The notes: a model not told the origin generated them from the sequence alone. A stretch of DNA of 34,109 bases from JAIYDQ01 sp034408855 (GCA_034408855.1 JAWXCK010000192.1:1-34109); one strand, 5' to 3'. Positions 6,729-17,200 are shown, counted from the first letter of the stretch. Translations and numbers: made by a program.

Positions 6729-9629
6729 ATGGATTTGGAGTCAACTCGCGTTGCAATGCTCTTTAAATTTGGATCGATTTTCGCGTTCGTAGCGGCCTTG
6801 TACGGAGTTTCTTCCGCATCGGAATTCCCGAGTTGGTCAAATTCGAATATCCGCGGGACGCCGGATCCCCCGAAACCTTACGTGGTCGAAAGGGTCTATC
6901 CAAAACTCGAATTTAAACAGCCGGTCGAAATTATGCCGTTGGCAGATACCGGAAGAATGCTGTTGCTCGAGGTCGGTGGTAAGGTCCATACCTTTCTCGA
7001 TCGCGATGACTGTGAACAATCCGATGTTGCGCTCGATCTGTCACCTATCGTGCAAAACTTTATGCGATCGTTCGGGATAGGCATTCACCCTAATTTCAAA
7101 CAGAACCGTGAAATATTTATCGTCTATGCGTTAAATCCAATCGCGAGACCCGATGGCACCCGTCTCAGCCGTTTTCGAATGACGGAAAGTGATCCGCCGT
7201 TAATCGACCCTTCCAGCGAAGAAATCTTGCTCACGTGGGCTTCGGGTGGCCACAACGGATCCGCGGTTCGATTTGATAAACAGGGCTACCTCTATTTTTC
7301 GGCAGGCGATGGCGCTCGCCCTTTTCCTCCCGACGAATACAACGTCAGCCAAGATCTCAGTGATCTTCGAGCGACGATTTGCCGAATCGATGTCGATCAT
7401 CGCAGCGCTGGTCTCGGATATAGCATCCCGCCAGATAATCCGTTCATTGGAGTCCCCAAAGCCAGACCGGAAATATGGGCTTTCGGATTTCGAAATCCGT
7501 GGCGGTTCTCGATCGATCCGATGACACAAACCTTGATGTGCGGCGACGTTGGTTGGGAACTTTGGGAATTGGTCCATCGAGTTGAACGCGGCGGAAACTA
7601 TGGATGGAGTATCTTCGAAGGGCCACAAACCATTCGAAGCGATATCGAGCCCGGACCATCGCCGATTCGACATCCTTTGTTCGCTTATCCGCATACTGAC
7701 GGTTTATCCGTAACAGGTGGACTCATCTATCGAGGTCAAGCGATCAAGGAATTAGACGGGACGTATGTCTATGGCGACTATGTAAACGGGAAAGTATGGG
7801 GACTGCGATTCGAAGGCGATAAAGTTACATGGCAATCGGAAATCGCGAATACAAGTTTGCCAATCATCACATTCTCGCAGGATCGCAAAGGTGAAATTTT
7901 AGTGATGAGTTTTGGTGGATCGATTCATCGCTTGATTCGAAATCCCGCACCCGATCGAAGTACCGACTTTCCTCGAAAACTAAGTCAAACCGGATTGTTT
8001 ACGGATGTGAAGAATCTCGAACCATCACCCGGCGTTCTGCCTTATCGATTGAACGCGATGGCCTTCGAGGATGACGCGACAAGCAGCTACGTCGTGGGAT
8101 TGCCCGATCGTGGCGCGATCACCATGACGCAGCAAAAAAGACAATGGGTATACCCGAAGAACTCCGTATTCGCCAAGACGGTTTCGATTCCGGTACCGAA
8201 TCAGTCGCCTTCCGCTCCCTTATCAAACGCAAATGGAACTACATTTCGACGTTTGGAAACACAAGTCCTGCATTTTGACGGCGTTAGCTGGAATCCATAC
8301 TCCTATCTTTGGAATGAACAGCAAACCGATGCCGAGTTAATCGGTCCGGAAGGAACCAGCATTGAAATAAAATCGGCAAACAGCTTGTCGACCAACAAAA
8401 CGTGGAGAGTTCACAATCGCTCGGAATGCATTAGTTGCCATAACTCACCGTCCGGAACCATCGCCGGTTGGGACTTTGCAAACTTGTCTGGCCCATCGTT
8501 GACGTCTCCAGAGCGAAGTCAGTTGGACGAGTTACAACAAATGGGCTTAGTTACCGGGACGATTAAATCCGCGTGGTTAGCCCAAAGTATGGTGAATCCG
8601 TCCGACGAGAACGCGAAATTAGAATCGCGGGCTCGATCGTATCTTTCCATCAATTGCTCGCACTGTCATTGTCGCGGCGGAGGTGGAACGGTGGCGCTCG
8701 AACTAACGTTCGCAAATACCTTGGAAGCCATAAATGCCATCGATCAACTGCCGACGCAAGGTACGTTCGGCATTAAGGACGCACGTGTCATCACGGCAGG
8801 AAATCCGTATCGCTCCGTTCTTTACTATCGCTTGGCGACCTGCGGAGCAGGGCACATGCCGAAAATATGGAGTCGGGAAAATGATGCCCATGGAATACAG
8901 TTAGTCCACGATTGGATTCGCGAACTCCCAACGAACGATCATAGGAGCACCGAAAATTCGGAAACCGTCGATCGTGTTGCGGCGGAAAACCTTTCGCTAT
9001 CGAACCTTTCGCTATCGACGGACAAAGCTTTGGAATGTTTTAACCAGGTACTTTCGGGACAATCTTCTTTTGACGACGAGAACCTGAAGACTTTTAAAGG
9101 AACAAACGATCCGATCGTGCGCGGGTTGGCAGAACGATTTATCCCGGTTTCCGAAAGAGTGCAGCGTCTCGGTACGAAAATCGACCGCCAACAGATTCTG
9201 GCACTTCAAGGTAGCGCCATGTCCGGAGCGAATCGCTACCGTGAATCGTCGGCAATGTTATGTCGCAACTGCCATCGCATTGCGGGAGTCGGCCAATCCG
9301 TAGGCCCCGATCTCGATGGCATCGCTAAGAAGCGAAAGCGAGAAGAACTACTGGAAAGTCTTTTAGAACCATCGAGAAGCATTGAACCGGCTTTCCAAAG
9401 TCATACGATCCTAACGGACCAAGGAGCGACGATTACCGGATTGCTTGTCGAGCGATCGGATCAAGCGACAACGTTGCGATCGGCCGATGGAAAGCTCCAT
9501 ACGATTGCCTCTGAAGATATCGAAGAAGCACGCGCTTTAGGAATATCGCTCATGCCAACCGATTTAGCTGCCGACATGACAGCAGAAGAATTAGCCGATC
9601 TACTTGCGTTCCTTGAATCGCTGAAGTGA
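6729..9629 (+). CDS. Exported sugar-dehydrogenase-like protein with three c-type haem sites
   Basis: A 966-residue protein with an N-terminal signal peptide (about 10-30). Residues 50-405 form a soluble-PQQ-glucose-dehydrogenase/sorbosone-dehydrogenase-like propeller (FGIGIHPNF, GGHNGSAVRFD, WAFGFRNPWRFSIDP, RGGNYGW). Residues 415-735 resemble the conserved HNE_0200-type region and carry haem motifs CISCH (567-571) and CSHCH (643-647). The C-terminus (825-966) is the Pirellula/Verrucomicrobium-type haem-binding domain with CRNCH (845-849) and later LMPTDL, a candidate distal Met. It probably oxidises a sugar or polyol in the periplasm and passes electrons to its own haems. ATG at 6729 follows an AGGTGG element; ATG at 6756 is an alternative start that keeps the signal peptide. 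The substrate and PQQ use are inference. Confidence 0.85.
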   Translation: MDLESTRVAMLFKFGSIFAFVAALYGVSSASEFPSWSNSNIRGTPDPPKPYVVERVYPKLEFKQPVEIMPLADTGRMLLLEVGGKVHTFLDRDDCEQSDVALDLSPIVQNFMRSFGIGIHPNFKQNREIFIVYALNPIARPDGTRLSRFRMTESDPPLIDPSSEEILLTWASGGHNGSAVRFDKQGYLYFSAGDGARPFPPDEYNVSQDLSDLRATICRIDVDHRSAGLGYSIPPDNPFIGVPKARPEIWAFGFRNPWRFSIDPMTQTLMCGDVGWELWELVHRVERGGNYGWSIFEGPQTIRSDIEPGPSPIRHPLFAYPHTDGLSVTGGLIYRGQAIKELDGTYVYGDYVNGKVWGLRFEGDKVTWQSEIANTSLPIITFSQDRKGEILVMSFGGSIHRLIRNPAPDRSTDFPRKLSQTGLFTDVKNLEPSPGVLPYRLNAMAFEDDATSSYVVGLPDRGAITMTQQKRQWVYPKNSVFAKTVSIPVPNQSPSAPLSNANGTTFRRLETQVLHFDGVSWNPYSYLWNEQQTDAELIGPEGTSIEIKSANSLSTNKTWRVHNRSECISCHNSPSGTIAGWDFANLSGPSLTSPERSQLDELQQMGLVTGTIKSAWLAQSMVNPSDENAKLESRARSYLSINCSHCHCRGGGGTVALELTFANTLEAINAIDQLPTQGTFGIKDARVITAGNPYRSVLYYRLATCGAGHMPKIWSRENDAHGIQLVHDWIRELPTNDHRSTENSETVDRVAAENLSLSNLSLSTDKALECFNQVLSGQSSFDDENLKTFKGTNDPIVRGLAERFIPVSERVQRLGTKIDRQQILALQGSAMSGANRYRESSAMLCRNCHRIAGVGQSVGPDLDGIAKKRKREELLESLLEPSRSIEPAFQSHTILTDQGATITGLLVERSDQATTLRSADGKLHTIASEDIEEARALGISLMPTDLAADMTAEELADLLAFLESLK
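8988..9017 (+). repeat. In-frame 15-bp tandem duplication
   Basis: AACCTTTCGCTATCG occurs twice with no gap (8988-9002 and 9003-9017). It encodes NLSLS-NLSLS in a linker of the haem protein, between the second and third haem domains. This is consistent with a recent slippage event. Confidence 0.85.
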
Positions 9630-9651
9630 TCCCCAACGAAATGCCAATCCT

Positions 9652-11727
9652 TTGAGAGACTTATCACTCGCTAAAAAAATTGCCTTCAGTCTCTCTACGA
9701 CGATCGCGATTCTTGCTCTGGTCGAGTTTGCGTTGTCGCTTGCGGGCATCGAGCCTGTCACGAAGCTCGATGATCCTTTCGTCGGCTTTTCAAATCAGTT
9801 GCCGCTGGTGGAATCGTCCGTCGATAGTCAGGGACACGCGATCATGTCGGTCGCCAAAAATAAAACGCACTGGTTCAATAATCAGTCCTTTCCCTCAAAA
9901 AAACCGCCAAACACATTTCGCATCTTCTGTTTAGGTGGATCGACGACGTACGGGCATCCGTATTGGGATCCAACTTCGTATTCACGCTGGCTGAGAGAAC
10001 TTTTGCCGTTAGTGGATCCATCGCAAAACTACGAGGTCATCAATCTTGGCGGAATTAGCTATGCGAGCTACCGAGTTGCCAACGTCATGGAGGAAATGAC
10101 CCAGTACGAACCGGATCTGTTTATCGTCTACAGTGTTCATAATGAGTTCCTCGAACGCCGCACCTATGCCGCGATGTTTGACCAATCGCCCATTATGCTG
10201 CAATTGGAGTCGGCGTTATCGAAAACAAGAATCTGGAGCATGATGGATCGAGTGCTTCGCAACCGAGCACAACAGGATCCCAAAGTGTTGGCAAAAGATA
10301 AAAAGGTCGATGTCCTGCCGGCCGAAGTCGACGAGATTCTAAATCACACCATCGGACCGGTCGATTATCATCGCGACGCTGATTGGAAATCGAAAGTCCT
10401 AAACCATTACGAATTCAACTTGAATCGAATGGTACAAATCGCACGACAAAGCGGAGCCAAGATCCTTTTCCTGACGCCAGCTTCCAATGAAAAAAATTGT
10501 TCACCCTTTAAGAGCGAACTGGATCAAAACCTGAGTGACGCCGATCGGCAGCAAGTGCAATCGCTCTTAAGACAAGCCTATACCGAGGAAACCGACGACA
10601 ATCCCGATAAAGCCATCGAACTGCTTCAAGCCGCGATTTTGATCGACGTAGAATCTGCCGAGCTTCACTATAGGCTTGGTAAATTGCAGTTTTCGCAGCG
10701 TCAGTTTAGCCAGGCCATGGCATCATTTCGCCGAGCGCTCAATGAAGACGTCTGTCCGATACGCGCGGTCGATGGAATAACCGCAGCCATACGACGTGTC
10801 GCAGAACGTCAGAATGTTTCGGTCGTCGATTTCGAAGCCAAGCTCCGTGCCCTTTGTTTGCAACAGCATGGGCATTCCATTCTTGGCGACGAGTATTTCA
10901 TGGATCACGTACATCCTTCGGTCGAGGTCCATCAACAGATGGCTCGCTGGATCCTTCAAAGTCTCCAAGAAACGAAAATGGTGGCGGGAAAGCGATTGAG
11001 CGATCCGACGATTTTTTCTCAGGTCGAGCGCGTAGCGGAAAAGATTCACGGCGAGATCGATTCGACATCGTATGGAATTGCGCTGCGAAATTTAGCCAAA
11101 GTCCTTCACTGGGCTGGGAAATTTGATGAGGCTGAACCGAGGGCCCGCGAAGCGATAGCGTTGCTGCGCGATGACCCAGAAAGCCAATTCGTATTGGCCG
11201 ATTGCCTTAGGAACACCGGTCGCAGCGATGAGGCGATCGTTGAATTCGATCGGCTATTCGCGACAAGCAACGAATTTGAACGCGCTTACCATCCATTCGG
11301 CGATCTCTTAGCAAAGCAAGGACTGTATGAAGCCGCCAAAGCATATCTCTTATTAGCAAGCCTACGTGAACCGCAAGATGCCAGGATTTTTTACACGCTG
11401 GGTGTCGTGCATCTCAATTTAGGTGAATACGCATTTGCCGTCGAATCGTTGGTTGAATCCGATAGGCTGTTACCGAACAATTCGTATACGAATTACTTTC
11501 TGGCGCAAGCGTACGTCGGTAACAATCAACCGGAAGCGGCAATACGATTGTTAAAAAAGGGATTGGATCAAGGCTTCGAGGTCGCTAGCACACACTTTGC
11601 TTTGGGGATGTTGTACTTCGAACAAAGCGAGATGCAGAAGGCTATTAAACACCTCGAGTCGGCGGTCGAACTCGATCCAGGGTTTGAGGAAGCTATCAAG
11701 TATCTGGAAATCGCGCGATCAAAATAA
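9652..11727 (+). CDS. Membrane-anchored SGNH hydrolase-like protein with TPR repeats
   Basis: A 691-residue protein with an N-terminal membrane segment (about 10-32), then an SGNH/GDSL-type esterase domain. Visible blocks are GGST with Ser97, NLGG (131-134), VHNEF with Asn164, and DHVHP with Asp418 and His421. A tetratricopeptide pair (about 305-365) is inserted between the Asn block and the Asp-His block, and further TPR units run from about 470 to the end. It probably removes or transfers acyl groups on an extracytoplasmic glycan or protein, with TPRs giving partner binding. The only start in frame downstream of the preceding stop (9622-9624) that keeps the membrane segment is TTG at 9652, without a clear Shine-Dalgarno site. 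It lies 22 bp after the haem-protein gene, so cotranscription is likely. Confidence 0.75.
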   Translation: MRDLSLAKKIAFSLSTTIAILALVEFALSLAGIEPVTKLDDPFVGFSNQLPLVESSVDSQGHAIMSVAKNKTHWFNNQSFPSKKPPNTFRIFCLGGSTTYGHPYWDPTSYSRWLRELLPLVDPSQNYEVINLGGISYASYRVANVMEEMTQYEPDLFIVYSVHNEFLERRTYAAMFDQSPIMLQLESALSKTRIWSMMDRVLRNRAQQDPKVLAKDKKVDVLPAEVDEILNHTIGPVDYHRDADWKSKVLNHYEFNLNRMVQIARQSGAKILFLTPASNEKNCSPFKSELDQNLSDADRQQVQSLLRQAYTEETDDNPDKAIELLQAAILIDVESAELHYRLGKLQFSQRQFSQAMASFRRALNEDVCPIRAVDGITAAIRRVAERQNVSVVDFEAKLRALCLQQHGHSILGDEYFMDHVHPSVEVHQQMARWILQSLQETKMVAGKRLSDPTIFSQVERVAEKIHGEIDSTSYGIALRNLAKVLHWAGKFDEAEPRAREAIALLRDDPESQFVLADCLRNTGRSDEAIVEFDRLFATSNEFERAYHPFGDLLAKQGLYEAAKAYLLLASLREPQDARIFYTLGVVHLNLGEYAFAVESLVESDRLLPNNSYTNYFLAQAYVGNNQPEAAIRLLKKGLDQGFEVASTHFALGMLYFEQSEMQKAIKHLESAVELDPGFEEAIKYLEIARSK

Positions 11728-11753
11728 ATAGTATCGTTGTATGTTTTCGACAT

Positions 11754-12380
11754 CTAATTTATTTCGGGCAAGCTGTTCGTTTCGTCCCAGCGCCAATCGG
11801 CTAATTGCTCCAATTGGGTCTTAAGTGCATTCCTTGCTCGACTCAATCTTGAGCGAACGGTTCCGATCGAAATGTCGAGAATACTCGCGATATCTTCGTA
11901 GGATAAATCCTGCATCTCGCGAAGAGTTAGAATGACACGATGGTCATCGGAAAGTTCGAGCAGCGCGTTGCGAAGTTGCTCGACGTTCTCGTTCCTAACC
12001 ATATTGTGATCAGGCGCTTCGATATGCGACGCTGGTTCGGACCCCGTGCTTTCGCGAGCGTGATCGAGTGATAAGGTCTCTTTGCGTCTTCGACGTCGAG
12101 AGAGAGCATTGTTGAAGGCAATACGGTACAGCCAGGTAAAAAAGCGGCTGTTGTGCTGGAACATATCCAGCTTCAGATAGGCTTGTATGAACGATTCCTG
12201 TACGACATCCTCCGCCTCGTCTGGATCTCCGATCACACTCAGAACGCAGGCATACAAGCGATCTTGGTGTCGTGTGACCAAAATACCGAACGCCGAGCTT
12301 TCACCCTGCAGTGCGGAATGAATCAACTGAGTTTCGTCGTTCACGCTAGCGATAGAAGAGGAGGATGGCGGATAATCCAC
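11754..12380 (-). CDS. ECF-type RNA polymerase sigma factor
   Basis: A 208-residue sigma-70-family factor with only regions 2 and 4. Region 2 (about 30-98) includes DEAEDVVQESF and the core-binding FFTWLYRIAFNNALSRRR segment. Region 4 (about 134-188) carries the helix-turn-helix LSYEDIASILDISIGTVRSR. The start is GTG, and a GAGGAT Shine-Dalgarno sequence overlaps the stop of the upstream response-regulator gene. The gap is 14 bp, so both genes are very probably one transcript. No anti-sigma gene is adjacent: downstream is the convergent SGNH/TPR gene. It may therefore be controlled through its partner regulator or by an unlinked anti-sigma factor. Confidence 0.93.
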   Translation of the reverse strand: MDYPPSSSSIASVNDETQLIHSALQGESSAFGILVTRHQDRLYACVLSVIGDPDEAEDVVQESFIQAYLKLDMFQHNSRFFTWLYRIAFNNALSRRRRRKETLSLDHARESTGSEPASHIEAPDHNMVRNENVEQLRNALLELSDDHRVILTLREMQDLSYEDIASILDISIGTVRSRLSRARNALKTQLEQLADWRWDETNSLPEIN

Positions 12381-12394
12381 CGATTAGAACATCC

Positions 12395-13057
12395 TCAATC
12401 GTGAACGGTAGCTAGGCTGTTGTCAAATCCAGACTTTACCGTAATCATCGTCCAGTGCAAATCTCTTAGCAAATTCGCTAAGGTAACATCGTTATCGACG
12501 CCAAACTTCTGCAAAATTCGCTTTCGGTGCCGGGCCACCGATTGAAAGGATGTCCCGCAATCGTTGGATATCTCTTTCATAGAATTCCCTGAAATCAGGG
12601 CGTGAGCGACTTCTCGCTCGCGGTCTGTGAGTGCCTCAAGTCCAGCGTGGACGAACTGTTTTCTTTCCAATGCAACTTGCGACTCACAACATTTTTCGAG
12701 TGTTTCGAAGACGCGGCGGAGTAAAAAATCGGGCGGAATAGTCTTCTCCAAGAAATCTGTGGCTCCCGCCTTGAATGCTCGAGAGCACTTGGAAACATCG
12801 CCGAAAGCCGTGTGGATGAGAAACGGCAGCGTCCAACCTTCATGGGCTAAACGATAACAAAACTCGATTCCGTTTCCGCCATAAAACTGAAGCTCGCTGA
12901 CGATACAGCCAATGGACGTCTTTTTTGCTCCTTCGAAAAAATTCGGAGGGGAATCGAAATTCGCTACGTGAATTCCGTGTGGTTCTAAGAGTTTTCGGCA
13001 GGATTGGATGAAATGAGAATCAGGATCGACTAAGAAAACGGTCGGGACAAGCAACAT
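12395..13057 (-). CDS. FixJ/LuxR-type response regulator with Glu at the phospho-site
   Basis: A 220-residue protein with a receiver domain (about 5-120) and a LuxR-type DNA-binding domain (about 141-197; LTDREREVAHALISGNS). The receiver keeps Asp11, Thr83 (HTAFGD) and Lys105 (FLEKTIP). The usual second acidic residue is Pro12, and the phospho-accepting Asp is replaced by Glu55 in CIVSELQF. A Glu at this place can mimic the phosphorylated state, so the protein may be constitutively active or controlled by something other than a kinase. No histidine kinase gene is next to it. It precedes the ECF sigma gene by 14 bp. The start is ATG at 13057. The 274-bp gap to cysK (13058-13331) shows nothing else I recognise. 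Confidence 0.88.
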   Translation of the reverse strand: MLLVPTVFLVDPDSHFIQSCRKLLEPHGIHVANFDSPPNFFEGAKKTSIGCIVSELQFYGGNGIEFCYRLAHEGWTLPFLIHTAFGDVSKCSRAFKAGATDFLEKTIPPDFLLRRVFETLEKCCESQVALERKQFVHAGLEALTDREREVAHALISGNSMKEISNDCGTSFQSVARHRKRILQKFGVDNDVTLANLLRDLHWTMITVKSGFDNSLATVHD

Positions 13058-13331
13058 TCAATAGACTCCGTGGCGCTCCACTTTGACCAAGATCGTTTCA
13101 GGGTGACTAGACTTCTGATGATAAGGATCGCAATGGATCTAACGATCAAGGTGCGTCGACTAAACACTATCGCCGCACAAGGGTTTCGGAAATTTCACAA
13201 ATTTTATGAGTACCGAATTTTTTCGTTTCAGCGACCCACTCCCCATGTTACAGAAAAAGCGATTTTCGGGTAAGATTTGTCTCACTTTTGCGGCTTTCCG
13301 GGAACGTTCCTTTTCTCAATCGCGAGCGATC

Positions 13332-14273
13332 ATGCCTCACAAACAGACCTACGATAACGTCATACAGACCGTCGCCAACACTCCCATGATCCGGATTAAC
13401 AAGCTGATTCCGGCTGGTCAGGCGACCGTTTTTGCGAAGTGTGAGTTCTTTAATCCGCTTAACAGCGTCAAAGACCGAATCGGTATGGCGATGATCGAAG
13501 ACGCTGAAAAATCAGGGCGTTTGACGAAGGAAACACACATTATCGAACCAACCAGTGGCAATACGGGGATCGCTTTGGCGTTTGTCGCGGCAGCAAAAGG
13601 TTACCGCCTAACGCTGACGATGCCCGAGTCGATGTCGGTCGAGCGTCGGGCACTTCTCAGAGCCTTGGGAGCGAACCTAGTTCTCACACCGGCCGGAGAA
13701 GGGATGCGTGGTGCCATCGCCAAAGCTGGCGAAATGGTCTCTCAAGACTCGTCCGGTTGGATGCCTCAGCAATTCGAGAATCCATCGAACCCAGCCGTCC
13801 ATGAACGAACCACTGGCCCGGAAATATGGGCCGACTCGGCCGGTAAGATCGACGCAATCGTGGCCGGGGTAGGAACCGGTGGCACCATCACCGGCGTGGC
13901 TCGGTATATCAAAAAACTCAATCCAAATTTCAAAGCCATTGCGGTCGAACCCAAGCATTCTCCCGTCATCAGCGGCGGACAACCGGGCAAGCATCGGATT
14001 CAGGGAATCGGTGCCGGGTTTATCCCCAAGAATCTCGACATGTCGATCGTCGATGACGTGATCCAGGTCGATGATGAAACGGCCTTCGAGTGGGGACGAC
14101 GACTGGCCAAAGAAGAAGGCATCATGGCCGGGATCAGCAGCGGTGCCAACATGTGGGCAGCCGCTCAAGTTGCAGCCCGCCCTGAGTTCGCTGGAAAACG
14201 AATTGTTACGATAATGTGCAGCCTCGGTGAACGTTACCTTTCGACACCGCTTTTTGGCGATCTTGCCAATTAG
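13332..14273 (+). CDS. cysK: Cysteine synthase (O-acetylserine sulfhydrylase)
   Basis: A 313-residue PLP enzyme that makes cysteine from O-acetylserine and sulfide in the cytoplasm. The Schiff-base Lys47 is in NPLNSVKDR, the substrate loop TSGNTG at 74-79, the phosphate-binding run GVGTGGTITGV near 179-189, and the SSGAN motif near the C-terminus. The length is typical for CysK. The frame is open from 13206, but the family's N-terminus begins at the ATG at 13332, which I choose. The Shine-Dalgarno site is weak. It converges with the subtilase gene with only two bases between stop codons. Cystathionine beta-synthase is less likely, because the protein has neither a CBS pair nor a haem domain. 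Confidence 0.93.
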   Translation: MPHKQTYDNVIQTVANTPMIRINKLIPAGQATVFAKCEFFNPLNSVKDRIGMAMIEDAEKSGRLTKETHIIEPTSGNTGIALAFVAAAKGYRLTLTMPESMSVERRALLRALGANLVLTPAGEGMRGAIAKAGEMVSQDSSGWMPQQFENPSNPAVHERTTGPEIWADSAGKIDAIVAGVGTGGTITGVARYIKKLNPNFKAIAVEPKHSPVISGGQPGKHRIQGIGAGFIPKNLDMSIVDDVIQVDDETAFEWGRRLAKEEGIMAGISSGANMWAAAQVAARPEFAGKRIVTIMCSLGERYLSTPLFGDLAN

Positions 14274-14275
14274 TT

Positions 14276-17200
14276 CTAGCCGAGTCCGTGTCGAGCAAAA
14301 ATCTCGTCCAGCATTTGTCGCTCTCGCTCCAAATCGGGCCAATCAAGGTTGTCGATCGAAGAATCCTCATCGAGTTCGGACAAGGTCACAAAGCGTTGTG
14401 GGGTTTCGGTATCGTTATCGAACGGTCGAATCGATTCCTGCACCGTTTGCTGAATTACATCGAGTAACGATTCTACTTCCGCATAGAGTTCGGCAGTCGC
14501 GATCCCAATCGATGATACCGACTCGATTGCCGGTGCAGCTTCATTTGCGACGTCTGCCGCTTCCATGGAATGGCTTGAAGGAATACTAGCGTCGACTTGC
14601 CAGCCCAAGGAATTCTCGAGTGTTCTTGTTTCAATCAACTGGCTGCTGATGTAAGTTTTTGACGACGCGAAGCCACGCGCGATGCGTGACCATTGGGTGT
14701 CTTGGTATCCAACTAAGTCGGCTCCGGCGATGAGACTATTTCGATCGGACGCGTAAACCGACGCAACATCCTTACCGCCGGCCGACGAAATAGCTTCCAC
14801 ATTTTCAAAGAACCGTGTATACGAAAAGAAACCAGCTCCCACCATCGATGCGATATCGCCACTGGTGTAATACGTATCAGACGCCTTCGAGTCATACAGC
14901 GTCGCCGAATCGATTCCACCCGCGTTGGAGTAAGCATAAACTCGTTCAAAACCCGATGCATAGTTAAAGAAATCGTTGCCGGAAAGGCTGCTAAACTGAG
15001 GTCGAACGCTCAGTCGATCATCGCCGACTGAGTCATAAAAGTAAGCTGTATCTTCGCCGCCTTGTTCGCCATTCACATACGTTCGCTCGATATCTGTCAC
15101 CTGAAAACGGTAGCCGGAACCAACTAACTCGACGTTGCGCGGACGTGCCGTCAGTGTGTCGTCCGAGGTTGAACCATCGAGATAGACGCGATCGGAGCCT
15201 CCACCGCCGGCGTATTCGATTTGCTCGATCGATTGCAATTGTAGCGCAATTTGCTGGTTCTCGATCGTCGACAAATTAGGTCGTAGGTCGACCTTTTCCG
15301 ATAGACTGCTCCCTAGAATCCTTACCGTATCGCCGCCGGTGTCCAAGTCGACGTTTAAGTGGCCAATTGCTCCGCTTGGATAGGAATATGCGATGTTTCC
15401 GAATTTCAATTCGAGGCCTTGCGACACGTTGACATCCAGTTTATCCGCGTTAGCCGTTCCTAAAACGTTCAAGGTCGATCCATTGCGATGGACGAGATTG
15501 GCGATCCAAAGGTCGGCGTCATTACCGGCAGAGCTTGGAGCGTGAATCGTCCATTTGGATCCAATCGATGCGTCGATATCGATCCGCCACTGCCCATTTT
15601 CGAGTGTTGTATCGCGGAAGACTGCGCCTTCACTGCTTCGAACTTCAAGCGTTCCATTTTTTGCATGATCGCCATGAACTACGATCGACAATAGTCCGTC
15701 ATGTGAAGCTTCCAAAGAAAAAGATTTGCCTACGACGTTCGATAGTTCTCGATAGTCGACCAATCCGATGTCGGTCGGCGGCGAGGCATGGTCGATGGTC
15801 GGATCGGACGGTGCAAAATTCCAATTCAATGAATAGCTACCAATTTGATCTGAGTCAGCGAGTGCGATCGCGTACGAATGGCCAGCTTTTAATGTCAAAC
15901 TTGCAGTATGCGGATCGGCTACTTGCGTTGCTTGACCGTCCATCCATACCGACCAACTGGTGTCTTGAAGCCATTTCGAATCGACATCAACGTTCAAGAC
16001 GCCGTCGCTCGATGGCGTGAAACGATATACGTCGCGATCGCCGAGCGTATTGATCCATCCATTGGTGCGAAAGCTGTTTTGCAGATCGACGAGCTTGGCG
16101 TTCTCCCAATGATCGCCGAAATCGTCGGTCGGAAACAGCGTGCTGATAGCACGTCCAAGATTTAGTCGATCGTAGGCTGTTTTGGTAACGCTATCCCAAA
16201 CGGAGTCGGCGGTATCGTTCATCCATTGGTAGATATCTTGCGGAGTAATTGAACTGCGACCGACCATCTCCATTGCTTGGCGGACTAAGACTGCCGAACC
16301 AGTGACATAGGGAGCTGCCATACTGGTTCCACTGGCGACGGACCAATCGTTGACTATTCCGTCACTTCCGAGAACGTGATCAGGGACGGTGCTCAGAATT
16401 TGTCTGCCGGGTGCTGCAAGGACACGTTCATTTCGTTGGCTAAAGTCGCTGAGTTGTCCATTGACATCAACCGATGCGACCGGAATGACATAGGGACTTG
16501 CTGCGGGATAACTTAGCCCGGGCGTATTGTATTGCTTGAATGAATTACCCGCCGAAGCAACGACGACGATCCCGTCTTGCTGGAGCTGCACAAGCTCATC
16601 TTCGAGAATTCCCCAGCTCGGAACGACATCTGAATTCCAGGTGCTTCCCAGTGACAGATTGACGGTTGTAATGGGTGAAGCGAACGCGTTGCGATTCTGA
16701 TGGACCCATTTCAGCGCGCTTTCGGTCCATGCTAATTGCCCCTTGCCCGCGTCGTCAAAAACGCGCAACGCCACCAGATCTACTTTCGGTGCAACACCCG
16801 AACGCGTCGGATCATCGGCCCCGATAATTCCAGCGACGTGCGTTCCATGAAAGCCGGCCGGGGCATCGTCATAAGGCTTCGCGTCGTTTTCGGCAAAGTC
16901 CCAACCGCCGACGACACGATAGCCAGGACCGAATCCTTTCCCTAAGGACACGTGGTCCCAAGCAATTCCGCTGTCGATCACCGCGACCGTTTGGTGATTG
17001 CCCTGCAAGCCATAAAGTCGTTGAACGTCGGTCCATCCCGTTTGCTCATGAGCTACAGAGGCAAGCGGGAAGACCGACGAGTCGACTGTCGATGGCATTG
17101 GCGGTATTAGCGAATCGAGTCGGCCATCGAAACCATTCGAATTGGAAATCGGATCGTCGACGAGATGATGCGAAATATCAAAAAGCGGAATAGCCGATAA

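Noticed and set aside
13677..14342. 221-codon minus-strand frame across cysK
   Set aside because: It is antisense to a clear cysK and overlaps the end of the subtilase gene; its composition is that of a reverse-frame shadow.
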